Assembly: GCF_000374045.1 (NCBI RefSeq)
Contig: NZ_KB893328.1
Span: 1 to 64,000 of the forward strand
Reading direction: 5' to 3'
Source of the DNA: Segetibacter koreensis DSM 18137
Lineage (GTDB): Bacteria; Bacteroidota; Bacteroidia; Chitinophagales; Chitinophagaceae
DNA: 64,000 nucleotides
Below are positions 1-8,474 of the stretch, one piece after another. The position numbers and the translations under genes are program-made. How positions within the stretch are numbered: position 1 is the stretch's first letter; every line of letters starts with the position of its first letter. The notes under the pieces were generated by a model. It did not search any database. It was not told the origin of the DNA and saw only the letters and a list, made by a program, of their open reading frames with translations.

Positions 1-240
1 AAATATGTTGAGATTAAACCTAATGAGTTTTTAAAGTACACAGATAAATTTGATGACCCTAACCTTCCAGGTGAAATGACTACTTCAGTTTGGCTGCAGA
101 AAGTTTCGGTGGGTACGGAAATAAAAATTTTGCAGGAGAATATTCCTTCCATGATACCTGTAGAAATGTGTTATTTAGGTTGGCAAGAATCTCTGGAGAA
201 GTTGGCGAAATTGGTTGAGCCGGAAATTCCAGATATGTAA
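1..240 (+). CDS. AHSA1/SRPBCC-family protein, C-terminal part
   Basis: Open from the first base of the window to a TAA at 238-240, so the N-terminus lies outside. The 79 visible residues end in a pattern typical of activator-of-Hsp90-ATPase-1 / SRPBCC proteins: a beta strand with TSVWLQK, a short EIKILQENIP stretch, and a closing amphipathic helix CYLGWQESLEKLAKLVEP. Members are small ligand-binding START-like folds of mostly unknown substrate in bacteria. No partner gene is visible upstream. The family call is fairly firm; the specific function is unknown. Confidence 0.7.
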   Translation, partial: KYVEIKPNEFLKYTDKFDDPNLPGEMTTSVWLQKVSVGTEIKILQENIPSMIPVEMCYLGWQESLEKLAKLVEPEIPDM

Positions 241-603
241 TTTATTTTGCAAGCCTTTCTTAAAATACTTTTAAACAAATTGCCCAGCACTTCAACAGGT
301 TTTGAACAAATAAGACTTTCCAAATGTGTCTGGCAAACACGAGGATCGCCATTTGTTTGTAGTTTTTCTGCTTCGGCTTGTGCCTCAGTCCGTTATTTAT
401 TTAAATCCTTCCTCTTACTTTCCGCGCATGATCCCGTCTTGTTCCCCAAAAAATGCTTCATATCTTTTTAAGCATTTTAATATTAAAAGTCAGTAAAGTC
501 ACAAATAAAAATTTGGATGGAAAAGATCCTGCATGTAGTTTTGTCTACTAATTTGGTAGACTATTAATATTATAACGACAGGTAATCTTGAAAATTATTT
601 TTT
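241..603. other. Intergenic region carrying an operator
   Basis: No convincing gene. The minus strand between about 241 and 410 has an open, start-less stretch of roughly 55 codons that reads like protein (rich in Glu/Ala, then a Leu-rich helix) but is closed by a stop just upstream; it may be a decayed gene fragment. The right half holds the palindromic operator and probable promoter of the cysteine desulfurase. Confidence 0.4.
543..561. promoter_or_regulatory. Palindromic operator upstream of cysteine desulfurase
   Basis: The 19 bp GTCTACTAATTTGGTAGAC has perfect 6 bp inverted arms (GTCTAC/GTAGAC). The inner 17 bp matches 14 of 17 positions of a second palindrome at 1794-1810 in front of the SusC/SusD leader. 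It lies about 40 bp before the desulfurase ATG, where a repressor would overlap the promoter. The short dyad with an AT core resembles sites bound by Rrf2-family (IscR/CymR-type) regulators; that assignment is inference. Confidence 0.65.
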
Positions 604-1743
604 ATGAATGTTTATTTTGATAATGCGGCAACTACACCTTTAGATGAAAAAGTGTTTGAATCGATGCTTCCTTATTTGATGAATCACTTTGGAAATCCGT
701 CATCCAGCCATAAACATGGGAGACAGGTGCGTATTGCAATCGAGGATGCAAGGAAAACAATAGCAGACTTGTTAAATGCTTCACCAAATGAAATATTTTT
801 TACATCGGGAGGTACCGAAGCTGATAATACTGCCATTCTTTCTGCTATTCGTGGGATGGGAATAAAGCACGCGATCACAACGAAACTGGAGCATCATGCA
901 GTTTTAAATACATTGAAGTCTTTAGAAAAAAATGGTGAGATAAGTTTGAATTACGTATCGCACGACCGGTATGGAAATCTTAATTTACAGCATTTGGAAA
1001 GTCTGTTGCAGAAAAATGAAAAAACCTTTGTCTCCATCATGCATGGAAATAACGAGATTGGGAATATTAATGATATTGAATTGATAGGTGAAATTTGCAA
1101 AGAATACAATGCAATATTTCATAGCGATACAGTTCAAACAATGGGACATTATCGTTTGGATGTTAAAAAACTGAATGTCCATTTTTTAGTTGGCTCAGCT
1201 CATAAATTTCATGGTCCGAAAGGTGTTGGGTTTCTTTATGTAAAAGATTCTGTTCAGGCAAAACCACTGATACAGGGAGGTTCGCAAGAGAGGCATGTAA
1301 GAGCCGGAACGGAAAATGTTGCAGGAATAATCGGTTTAGCAAGAGCACTTGAAATTGCATACGCTAACCTCGACGAACATCGGCATCATATAGAAAGTGT
1401 AAAACAATCTTGTATCGAACGTTTACAAAACGGAATTCCCAGAATTGAATTTAACGCTAATTCGGCTTTAACTAATAAAAGTTTGTACACCATCTTGAGT
1501 GTCAGTATACCTGCTACAGAAACTGACTTTCTTATCAATCTTGATTTTAACGGTATTTCGGCCTCAGGTGGAAGTGCGTGCAATAGCTCAAATCATGGTG
1601 CTTCTCATGTATTAACTGCTTTAGGCGCTAACGTAAAAAGACAAACAATTCGCTTCTCATTCAGCAAATACAATACGTTAGATGAGGTAGATTTTCTTGT
1701 GGAGAATTTGGTAAATATGCATAAAGAAGTTGCGGCCGCGTGA
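604..1743 (+). CDS. Cysteine desulfurase (NifS/IscS-like, class V aminotransferase)
   Basis: PLP enzyme that removes sulfur from L-cysteine as an enzyme-bound persulfide, giving alanine, to feed Fe-S cluster or other thio-cofactor synthesis. At 379 residues it has the family's length. The PLP lysine is K201 in GSAHKFHGPKG, the GGTEADN cofactor loop is at 69-75, and the catalytic cysteine is C326 in GGSACNSSN on a mobile loop. The loop is short and the gene stands alone, without iscU, sufU or ferredoxin neighbours, so it may serve a specialised sulfur-donor role. It has its own palindromic operator, which is shared with the next transcription unit, and this suggests sulfur- or Fe-S-responsive control. 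Confidence 0.9.
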   Translation: MNVYFDNAATTPLDEKVFESMLPYLMNHFGNPSSSHKHGRQVRIAIEDARKTIADLLNASPNEIFFTSGGTEADNTAILSAIRGMGIKHAITTKLEHHAVLNTLKSLEKNGEISLNYVSHDRYGNLNLQHLESLLQKNEKTFVSIMHGNNEIGNINDIELIGEICKEYNAIFHSDTVQTMGHYRLDVKKLNVHFLVGSAHKFHGPKGVGFLYVKDSVQAKPLIQGGSQERHVRAGTENVAGIIGLARALEIAYANLDEHRHHIESVKQSCIERLQNGIPRIEFNANSALTNKSLYTILSVSIPATETDFLINLDFNGISASGGSACNSSNHGASHVLTALGANVKRQTIRFSFSKYNTLDEVDFLVENLVNMHKEVAAA

Positions 1744-1793
1744 TAGTATTACTAGTTAGAATGAGGAAAGAATGTAAGGAAGAATAAATTTAT

Positions 1794-1810
1794 TCTACTG
1801 GTTTAGTAGA
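1794..1810. promoter_or_regulatory. Palindromic operator upstream of Cys-rich leader/susC
   Basis: TCTACTGGTTTAGTAGA has perfect 6 bp arms (TCTACT/AGTAGA) and closely matches the operator at 544-560. It ends six bases before the TATATTTG -7 element, so a bound protein would cover the spacer between the two promoter elements, as a repressor does. I found no third copy in the window. Confidence 0.65.
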
Positions 1811-1816
1811 CTGCAG

Positions 1817-1824
1817 TATATTTG
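1817..1824 (+). promoter_or_regulatory. Bacteroidota -7 promoter element TATATTTG
   Basis: Exact match to TAnnTTTG, the sigma-ABfr -7 consensus. A clear TTG -33 box is not visible at the expected distance. Predicted transcription starts about 7 bases downstream and would include the Cys-rich ORF. Confidence 0.55.
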
Positions 1825-1892
1825 CAAACTGAAAATAAAAAATAGAAAAATTATTAATACGGCTAGAAATAATCAGCATTAAAATCAGAACA

Positions 1893-2009
1893 ATGAAAAA
1901 CGGAACAGGCCTTAACAGAAAGGCTTTAGGTGGCACAAAAAGAGCTTTAATTTTACAATTCTTCTCTTCTTTTCAATGTTGTTGTATGCACTCGTCTTGC
2001 ATATGTTGA
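1893..2009 (+). CDS. Cys-rich 38-aa leader peptide ahead of susC
   Basis: ATG at 1893, stop TGA at 2007. The peptide has a basic, Leu-rich N-terminal half (RKALGGTKRALILQFF) and ends FQCCCMHSSCIC, with three consecutive TGT codons at 1977-1985 and two more cysteines near the end. A run of cysteine codons 150 bp ahead of a transporter gene fits a translation-attenuation leader whose ribosome stalls when cysteinyl-tRNA is short. It lies directly downstream of the operator and -7 element. No terminator/antiterminator pair is obvious by eye, so the mechanism is inference. It could also be a chance ORF, but five Cys in ten residues at this position makes that less likely. Confidence 0.55.
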   Translation: MKNGTGLNRKALGGTKRALILQFFSSFQCCCMHSSCIC

Positions 2010-2158
2010 TATCTCAACCTTTTCCCTAACGACTTGCTTTCCCGGTTTTTGAAACAATTATCAAGTACTTGAATCTGTACTTGTAGCTACTCCTTGTTCT
2101 TATTATAAAGAATGTAGCAGATCAAGTTCTTATATCATCACTATTAATTATAACAATT

Positions 2159-5100
2159 ATGTTTAAGCATTACAAACTGCTTACAGGATTATTAGCATTT
2201 CTCTTTTACAACAGTATTTATGCACAAAATGTAACCGTGAACGGTTCCGTCGTTTCAAAGAGCGACAACAAGCTGTTGGCTGGAGTCTCCGTTCTTGTTG
2301 AAGGCAGCAGCAAGGGAACAAAAACTGATAACGATGGCCACTTCACTTTAACCTCACCTGTCAATAGCGTAGCCACCTTTTCATTTATTGGTTATCAAGC
2401 GCAAAAGGTTACTCTCAATTCTTCAACAACAACCTTGAATATTGCATTGGAAAATGCAGAAAATTCATTAAATGAAGTCGTTGTGACGGCCCTTGGAATT
2501 ACAAAGCAAAAAAAATCTTTAGGTTATGCGGTACAGGAACTGAAGTCGAAAGATTTTTCTGAAGCAAAAGAACCAAACCTGGTAAATGCTTTGGAAGGCA
2601 AAATTGCCGGAGTAAGAATTACCAATAGCCAGGGCGATATGGGTTCATCGAGAATAGTTATCCGCGGCGAAACTTCCATATCCGGAAATAACCAGCCGCT
2701 ATTTGTAGTTGATGGTGTACCGGTAGACAATTCGCAGTTAGGCGCTGGCGGATCGAGAGATTATGCAAACGCCATTTCTGACTTGAGTGCAGAAGATATT
2801 GAAACCATCAGCGTATTGAAAGGTCCGAACGCAGCGGCGCTGTACGGTTCACGGGCAGCTCATGGTGTGGTATTGATTAAGACAAAAACGGGAAAACGAC
2901 AAAAAGGTCTCGGAATTACGCTTAATTCAAATACGACCTTTTCTAATCTACTTATTTTGCCTAAGTATCAAAACGTATTCGGACAAGGTGCAAACGGGCA
3001 GTTTAGTTATGTAGACGGAAAAGGTGGTGGAGTGAACGATGGCGTTGACGAAAGCTGGGGCCCAAAGCTGGATGGAACTTTGATACCTCAATTTAATTCA
3101 AATGGTCAGCCGGTGCCTTTTATCGCTCATCCCAATAATGTAAAGGATTATTTCAGAACTGGCGTAACACTTAATAATGGTGTGGCTATAGCAAATGCAG
3201 GAGATAAATTTGATTACCGCGTTTCTTATAATAATTCTAACCAAAAAGGTGTTATTCCAAACAGTGAACTAAATAAACATTCAGTTTCGCTCAATACAAC
3301 CTTTAAAGTTGACCCTAAACTCACTTTGACCGCTGCCGCAAATTATTTTATAGATGATGCACCAAACTTGCCTGGTTCTGGTGGTAAACGGGCAACCAGT
3401 ACTATGCTGCAGTTTACGTGGTTTGGACGCCAGGTCGACATGAATCAGTTAAGAAACTACCGTGATGCGAATGGCAACACATTCAACTGGAACAACAGCT
3501 ACTACAGCAATCCATTTTTTGTAGCTTATGAAAATACAGTGCAACAACGTAGGGATAGAATTATAGGAAACTTAGGTTTAAACTATAAAATAACAGATGA
3601 CCTAACGGCAAACTTTAGAAGTGGAAGTGATTATTATACTGACCGTCGTAAGTTAAAAGTTGCCTATGGTACAAGTGGTACGCCTTTCGGCTCTTACGAA
3701 GAGGATGCTTACACTGTAAATGAAAATAATACAGAAGGTACATTAAGTTATAATAAAAAAGTAAGCAGTGATTTTAGTGTGGATGTTTTGGCAGGTGGAA
3801 ATATTCGTACCAAAACTTATTCTGAAAATATTCAACAAGCGCCAAGACTTGCAGTAGCAGGAGTTTATACTTTATCCAACTCACGCGACCCGCTGGTTTC
3901 GTCAAATTACTTCAGCAAGTTGAAACAGTACAGTTTGTTCTCATCTGCACAGGTTGGGTTTAGGAATTATGCTTTCTTAAACCTTACTGCACGTAATGAT
4001 TGGTCTTCTACTTTACCTATTGAAAACTTATCTTATTTCTATCCTTCAATAAATGGAAGCCTGGTGCTTACAGATGCTTTTGATATAAAAAGCAATGTTT
4101 TAAGCTTCGCTAAAATAAGAGGTGGATGGTCAAAAGTGGGTAGCGACGCTGACCCTTACCAGCTTGTAAACACTTACAATTTTAATGCACCGTTTAACTC
4201 AAATCCACAGTTAACTGCTACCGGTAAAGACCTAAATCCTAACCTTAAATCAGAATCTACCACCTCAACTGAAATCGGAGCCGAAGCTGCTTTTTTCAAC
4301 AATCGTGCTCGTCTCGATGTAAGTTTATACAACACAAACAGCTATAACCAAATTCTTTTTGTTGATGTGAGCGCTACAACGGGTTATACATCAAAATTGT
4401 TGAATGCAGGTAAAATAAATAACAAAGGAATAGAAGTGCAGTTAGGTGTTACCCCCGTAAAAACAAACGCATTTTCATGGGATGTAAATGTAAACTACGG
4501 GTCTAACAGAAGTAAAGTTATAGAGTTGGATAAAGAAGGCCGTTTGCAGAATTATGTTTTAGGATCTTACAGAAATATACAAGTGTTGGCAGCAGTTGGT
4601 CAACCTTATGGAACTCTTTATGGCAATGCTTTTCTTCGCGACGCATCTGGCAACATCATTGTAAATGCTGACGGTTTACCTGCCACTGACCCTAACAAAA
4701 AAGTGTTAGGTAAATACACACCTGATTGGACTGGAGGGATCACAAACAGTTTTTCTTATAAAGGCATCACGGCGAGTGTTTTAATAGACGCAAGCTATGG
4801 TGGTTCTATTTTCGCCGGAACAAATTCAACTGGGAGCTATACAGGAGTATTGGAATCTACTTTACCGGGCAGAGATGCTGCGCACGGTGGATTACTTTAT
4901 TACTATCCGGGTAATGATAAAGCAAATGGAACAGTTCAATTAACAAATGGAACCGCAGCTCCTGCAGGTGAAACAGTGTATGACGACGGAATGATTTACA
5001 AAGGTGTAACTGCTGATGGAAAAGCAAACAGCAAGATTATTCCTGCTTCTTCTTACTATAAATCAACAAGAAATATCGAAGAAGCTTATGTATACAATGC

Positions 5101-5341
5101 TTCCTTCGTGAAGCTAAGAGAAGTGAGACTGAGTTATGCATTGCCTTCAAGATGGATTAGCCGCATTGGTTTCGCAGGCGCTTCTGTCTCGCTTGTTGGC
5201 CGCAATCTTTTGTTCATTCATAAAAATGTTCCAAACATCGACCCCGAAACAGCTTTCAACAATGGTAATGCACAAGGCCTCGAAGACCTGACCCTGCCAA
5301 CAACAAGAAGCTACGGTTTTAATATCAACCTTAAATTTTAA
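2159..5341 (+). CDS. SusC/RagA-family TonB-dependent outer-membrane transporter
   Basis: Large outer-membrane channel that works with the SusD-like lipoprotein encoded next. The 1060 residues show a signal peptide (1-22, ending IYAQ), a carboxypeptidase-regulatory-like domain (about 27-105), the plug domain (about 120-240, with SLGYAVQEL, LFVVDGVPVDN and LKGPNAAALYGSRAAHGVVLIKTK) and a long beta-barrel ending in aromatic F at the C-terminus (NINLKF). Substrate cannot be read from the sequence; no glycoside hydrolase is adjacent. The shared operator with a cysteine desulfurase and the Cys-rich leader suggest a sulfur-containing ligand or sulfur-regulated expression. susD starts 10 bp after the stop. 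Confidence 0.95.
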   Translation: MFKHYKLLTGLLAFLFYNSIYAQNVTVNGSVVSKSDNKLLAGVSVLVEGSSKGTKTDNDGHFTLTSPVNSVATFSFIGYQAQKVTLNSSTTTLNIALENAENSLNEVVVTALGITKQKKSLGYAVQELKSKDFSEAKEPNLVNALEGKIAGVRITNSQGDMGSSRIVIRGETSISGNNQPLFVVDGVPVDNSQLGAGGSRDYANAISDLSAEDIETISVLKGPNAAALYGSRAAHGVVLIKTKTGKRQKGLGITLNSNTTFSNLLILPKYQNVFGQGANGQFSYVDGKGGGVNDGVDESWGPKLDGTLIPQFNSNGQPVPFIAHPNNVKDYFRTGVTLNNGVAIANAGDKFDYRVSYNNSNQKGVIPNSELNKHSVSLNTTFKVDPKLTLTAAANYFIDDAPNLPGSGGKRATSTMLQFTWFGRQVDMNQLRNYRDANGNTFNWNNSYYSNPFFVAYENTVQQRRDRIIGNLGLNYKITDDLTANFRSGSDYYTDRRKLKVAYGTSGTPFGSYEEDAYTVNENNTEGTLSYNKKVSSDFSVDVLAGGNIRTKTYSENIQQAPRLAVAGVYTLSNSRDPLVSSNYFSKLKQYSLFSSAQVGFRNYAFLNLTARNDWSSTLPIENLSYFYPSINGSLVLTDAFDIKSNVLSFAKIRGGWSKVGSDADPYQLVNTYNFNAPFNSNPQLTATGKDLNPNLKSESTTSTEIGAEAAFFNNRARLDVSLYNTNSYNQILFVDVSATTGYTSKLLNAGKINNKGIEVQLGVTPVKTNAFSWDVNVNYGSNRSKVIELDKEGRLQNYVLGSYRNIQVLAAVGQPYGTLYGNAFLRDASGNIIVNADGLPATDPNKKVLGKYTPDWTGGITNSFSYKGITASVLIDASYGGSIFAGTNSTGSYTGVLESTLPGRDAAHGGLLYYYPGNDKANGTVQLTNGTAAPAGETVYDDGMIYKGVTADGKANSKIIPASSYYKSTRNIEEAYVYNASFVKLREVRLSYALPSRWISRIGFAGASVSLVGRNLLFIHKNVPNIDPETAFNNGNAQGLEDLTLPTTRSYGFNINLKF

Positions 5342-5351
5342 TGCTCCATTT

Positions 5352-6791
5352 ATGAAATTCGGATATTTCAATATAATTGCTTTTTCTTTCGTTTTGTTTG
5401 CAGCAACCTCTTGCAAAAAAGAGCTTGCTAAAACCAATATTAATCCCAATACAGCCCAAACAGCACAGCCTGATTACCTGTTAACTGCAGCTTCAAAAAT
5501 TACAGCCGATGCTTATTGGGGTGCTGACAACAATTTCAATTCAAGTCTATTAATCGTTCAGCATTGGGCTAAGATTCAATATACAGAACCTGACCGTTAT
5601 ATTTTTTCAAACAGCAGTTTCATTTCTCTCTGGAACACCCTCTATTCACAAAGTCTTACTGACCTCAATACTATAATTGCACAAGCCTATGCACAAGGCA
5701 ATTCTAATTACAAAGGAGTGGCACTTGTTTTAAGGTCTTGGGTATTCCAATTATTAACAGACCAATATGGTGACATTCCGTACAAGCAAGCGGGCGCTAT
5801 AGATGAACATCTTACACCAGTTTATGACGCACAGAAAGACGTGTATTTTGGATTATTAGATGATTTAAAATCAGCGCAGGCAGCGCTTGACCCTGCAGGC
5901 AAACCAATAGCAGGTGACGTCATCTATGGAGGAAAAATCGATTTATGGAAAAAGTTTGCAAATTCTTTAAGACTGCGTATTGCACTTCGCATAGCAGACC
6001 GCGAACCTGAAAAATCAAAACAAGTATTGGCAGACATCACAGCAGAAGGTGGAACTTATATTAGTGATAATACCGAAATTGCTCAGTTGCTGTACTATGA
6101 TTCCCCCAACCAAAATCCTGTAAGCGCCTGGTTCGACACTCGCGATGATTACCGCATCAGTAAATCTATGACGGATAAATTGTTCCAGTTAAATGACCCA
6201 CGTCTGCCTGTTTATGCAAGTAAAACACAAACACCTACGCCGACTAATTATGTTGGTATTCCAAATGGGTTAACTACCGGCGACGCCAACAATCTTGGTT
6301 TTGCAAAAACTTCAAGACCGGGTGCTTATTTTACTGCACCTCACGCTCCCGCTGTAATTATCAGCTACGCGGAAGTATTGTTTGACCGGGCAGAAGCAGC
6401 AGCACGAGGATTTACTTCTGAAAACGCCGCCGATTTATATGCCCAGGCTATCCAGGCATCTTTAAGACAATATGGAATTGCTGATAATGATATTAACAAT
6501 TATCTCACTCAGCCTTCCGTTGCCTTCAATGCTGCTAATTATAAGCAATCTATTGGTGACCAAAAGTGGATTGCTCTTTTTGGAAACGGTCTCGAAGCAT
6601 TTGCTGAATGGCGCCGTCTGGATTACCCACAACTTGCTCCGGCGGTTGCAGGCGTCCTAAATGGTCAAATACCTGTTCGCTTTATTTATCCCGGAACCGA
6701 GCAATCACTTAATAAAGAAAATTATAAAACAGCAGTATCGAACCAAGGCGTAGATGTATTAACTACCAAGCTGTGGTTTGATGTGAATTAA
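5352..6791 (+). CDS. SusD/RagB-family outer-membrane lipoprotein
   Basis: Surface lipoprotein lid of the SusC channel encoded just upstream. It has a short signal peptide with lipobox AATSC (Cys21), then the tetratricopeptide-rich alpha-helical SusD fold. The SusD-like PF12771 type is suggested by the WSNNFNSSLL/QHWAKIQYTEPDRY opening, ALVLRSWVFQLLTDQYGDIPYKQA and the final region QKWIALFGNGLEAFAEWRRLDYP. Length of 479 residues is normal. The 10 bp spacing from susC implies one mRNA. Confidence 0.93.
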   Translation: MKFGYFNIIAFSFVLFAATSCKKELAKTNINPNTAQTAQPDYLLTAASKITADAYWGADNNFNSSLLIVQHWAKIQYTEPDRYIFSNSSFISLWNTLYSQSLTDLNTIIAQAYAQGNSNYKGVALVLRSWVFQLLTDQYGDIPYKQAGAIDEHLTPVYDAQKDVYFGLLDDLKSAQAALDPAGKPIAGDVIYGGKIDLWKKFANSLRLRIALRIADREPEKSKQVLADITAEGGTYISDNTEIAQLLYYDSPNQNPVSAWFDTRDDYRISKSMTDKLFQLNDPRLPVYASKTQTPTPTNYVGIPNGLTTGDANNLGFAKTSRPGAYFTAPHAPAVIISYAEVLFDRAEAAARGFTSENAADLYAQAIQASLRQYGIADNDINNYLTQPSVAFNAANYKQSIGDQKWIALFGNGLEAFAEWRRLDYPQLAPAVAGVLNGQIPVRFIYPGTEQSLNKENYKTAVSNQGVDVLTTKLWFDVN

Positions 6792-7110
6792 TACGGAAGG
6801 GCAGATAAATCAAAAAGTGAGAAAATTTGCAAAAGAAGCTTGAAAAAATACACGGAAATTACTTTTCGTCATTGCGAGGAACGAAGCAATCTGCTTTGAC
6901 TAATTGAACAAGTCTTCAATATTTATCAGATTGCTTCGTCGTTCCTCCTTGCAATGACGAACATAATAATAACTGATACGAGGAACTTTTACAGGTCATT
7001 TTTCCAAAGAAGGGCTAAAGCAGATGCCTGATTATTATATAATCTATGAGCCTGGGCTGGTAGCAACTTTACACACACGCACAAATGGTTGTATAATTAA
7101 AAAACCAAAA
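6792..7110. other. Intergenic region with REP-like inverted repeat
   Basis: No gene seen. It separates the susCD operon from the TlpA-like gene and holds the inverted repeat at 6867-6959. An in-frame upstream extension of the TlpA-like ORF to 7024 crosses this region but lacks a signal-peptide-like start, so I left it out. Confidence 0.5.
6867..6959. repeat. REP/MITE-like inverted repeat with 27- and 33-bp arms
   Basis: Left arm 6867-6893 begins CGTCATTGCGAGGAACGAAG; the right arm 6927-6959 is its reverse complement apart from a 6 bp extra segment and a G/A change. The arms flank a 33 bp loop. The motif CGTCATTGCGAGGA..GAAGCAATCTG is a repeat I recognise from intergenic DNA of many unrelated bacteria, so this is a mobile palindromic element rather than a gene-specific operator. 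As RNA it would fold into a long hairpin downstream of susD. Confidence 0.8.
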
Positions 7111-8370
7111 ATGAAAAAGCGTCACATTATATTTCTCAGGCATTATCCGTACCTGTTCGCTTTACTACTGGTTCTGCTTGTAAGTTGGACAGATAAAAAG
7201 CCCATTTTTAGAAATGGGATATACCGCTCCGTCGTGACAAGGCCTGATGGAAAGGATATTGTTTTCAATTTTCAGTCAAAAGATAGTGCAGGCAAGAAGA
7301 TTTTGTATGTATTAAATGCAGATGAGAAATTATTGGTTGATAACGTAGCCGAAAAAGATGATTCTGTTTTTATACAAATGCCATTTTTTGAATCAGGATT
7401 TAGAGCAGCAATTGATGCGCAAGGCAATCTGCAGGGACAATGGATAAAGCGATTTGCAGACAGGGAGCAAATATTACCCTTTACAGCAAAATACAATGAG
7501 AAACAAAGATTTGTTGCAACTGCAAAGCCGGCTTTCAATGTTAGTGGAAGATGGGACGCAACTTTTATAGGAAAGAAAAACGATACAACAAAAGCTATTG
7601 GAGAATTTTCTCAAACAGGGGCTAAGATCACAGGAACATTTCTTACATCGACAGGCGACTACAGGTATCTGGAAGGAGTTGTAAGCAGAGATAGTTTAGT
7701 ACTATCAGGCTTCGATGGCGGACATGCGTTTTTATTCACTGCGAAAATCGATGATGCTAATAATCTTTCCGGAGGAAATTTTTATTCAGGTGCTACAAGT
7801 GTTGAAAGTTGGGTGGCCAAAAAAGATGAGAAAATAGAATTGCCCGATGGATACCAGCAGACAAAACTGCACGAAGGCGAGTCGAAATTAAATTTTTATT
7901 TTAAAAGCCTTGATGGAGAAGATGTATCGATAAACGACAACCGCTTCAAAAACAAAGTAGTTGTAGTGCAGATATTAGGTTCGTGGTGCCCGAATTGTAT
8001 GGACGAAACCAATTTCTTAAGCGATTACTATAATCGAAATAAGCAAAAAGGTGTAGAAATTGTTGGTTTGGCTTACGAAAGAACAACCGATTTCGAAAGG
8101 TCTAAAAGTTCGCTCCAAAGATTTGTAAAAAGATTTAATGTTCAATACCCGGTATTGATAACAGGCGTAACAGTATCAGATCTGCAACGAACAGAAAAAA
8201 CGCTACCTCAATTGACAGAAATCAAAGGTTTTCCAACTTCCATTTTTATTGATAAAAAAGGTAATGTAAGAAAAGTATACACCGGTTTTAACGGACCGGG
8301 AACTGGAGAACACTATAAAGAATTTCAAAAGGAATTTGATGAAACGATCAATGGGCTATTGAATGAATAA
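7111..8370 (+). CDS. TlpA-like thiol-disulfide oxidoreductase, envelope-anchored
   Basis: I start at ATG 7111 (MKKRHIIFLRHYPYLFALLLVLLVSW), which gives a basic N-terminus followed by a membrane segment; an upstream in-frame start at 7024 adds 29 residues with no such logic. The 419-residue protein has a beta-rich N-terminal domain (about 35-265; two similar halves around GRW and GDYRYLEG motifs) and a C-terminal thioredoxin/AhpC-TSA-like domain with the redox pair W292-CPNC. Such proteins keep extracytoplasmic cysteines reduced or act in cytochrome c maturation. It follows the susCD operon by 320 bp, so common transcription is possible but not shown. Confidence 0.85.
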   Translation: MKKRHIIFLRHYPYLFALLLVLLVSWTDKKPIFRNGIYRSVVTRPDGKDIVFNFQSKDSAGKKILYVLNADEKLLVDNVAEKDDSVFIQMPFFESGFRAAIDAQGNLQGQWIKRFADREQILPFTAKYNEKQRFVATAKPAFNVSGRWDATFIGKKNDTTKAIGEFSQTGAKITGTFLTSTGDYRYLEGVVSRDSLVLSGFDGGHAFLFTAKIDDANNLSGGNFYSGATSVESWVAKKDEKIELPDGYQQTKLHEGESKLNFYFKSLDGEDVSINDNRFKNKVVVVQILGSWCPNCMDETNFLSDYYNRNKQKGVEIVGLAYERTTDFERSKSSLQRFVKRFNVQYPVLITGVTVSDLQRTEKTLPQLTEIKGFPTSIFIDKKGNVRKVYTGFNGPGTGEHYKEFQKEFDETINGLLNE

Positions 8371-8474
8371 CTGCTATTATCTTAGTATGGCTTGAAATAT
8401 TCCATAACGCTTTTCTGTTGCTAACTGAAAAATTTATATTAACGTTACGGAAAGTTTTAAATTGACTTCATGCC

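Larger units (their letters stand above)
1744..2158 (+). other. Long 5' leader region of the susC/susD operon
   Basis: This 415 bp stretch contains, in order, an operator palindrome (1794-1810), a -7 element (1817-1824), a 38-codon Cys-rich ORF (1893-2009) and about 150 bp before the SusC ATG. A perfect 12 bp palindrome, TCAAGTACTTGA, lies at 2061-2072. Transcription from the -7 element would give a leader of about 330 nt, unusually long for this genome and suggestive of post-initiation control. Confidence 0.55.

Noticed and set aside
247-471. 74-codon plus-strand ORF after the first gene
   Set aside because: Non-ATG start, Phe/Ser/Cys-rich translation without family character; probably chance or antisense of a decayed gene.
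6867-6959. CRISPR-like or attachment-site interpretation of the inverted repeat
   Set aside because: Only two arms in inverted orientation, no spacers, no cas genes and no integrase; fits a REP/MITE palindrome better.
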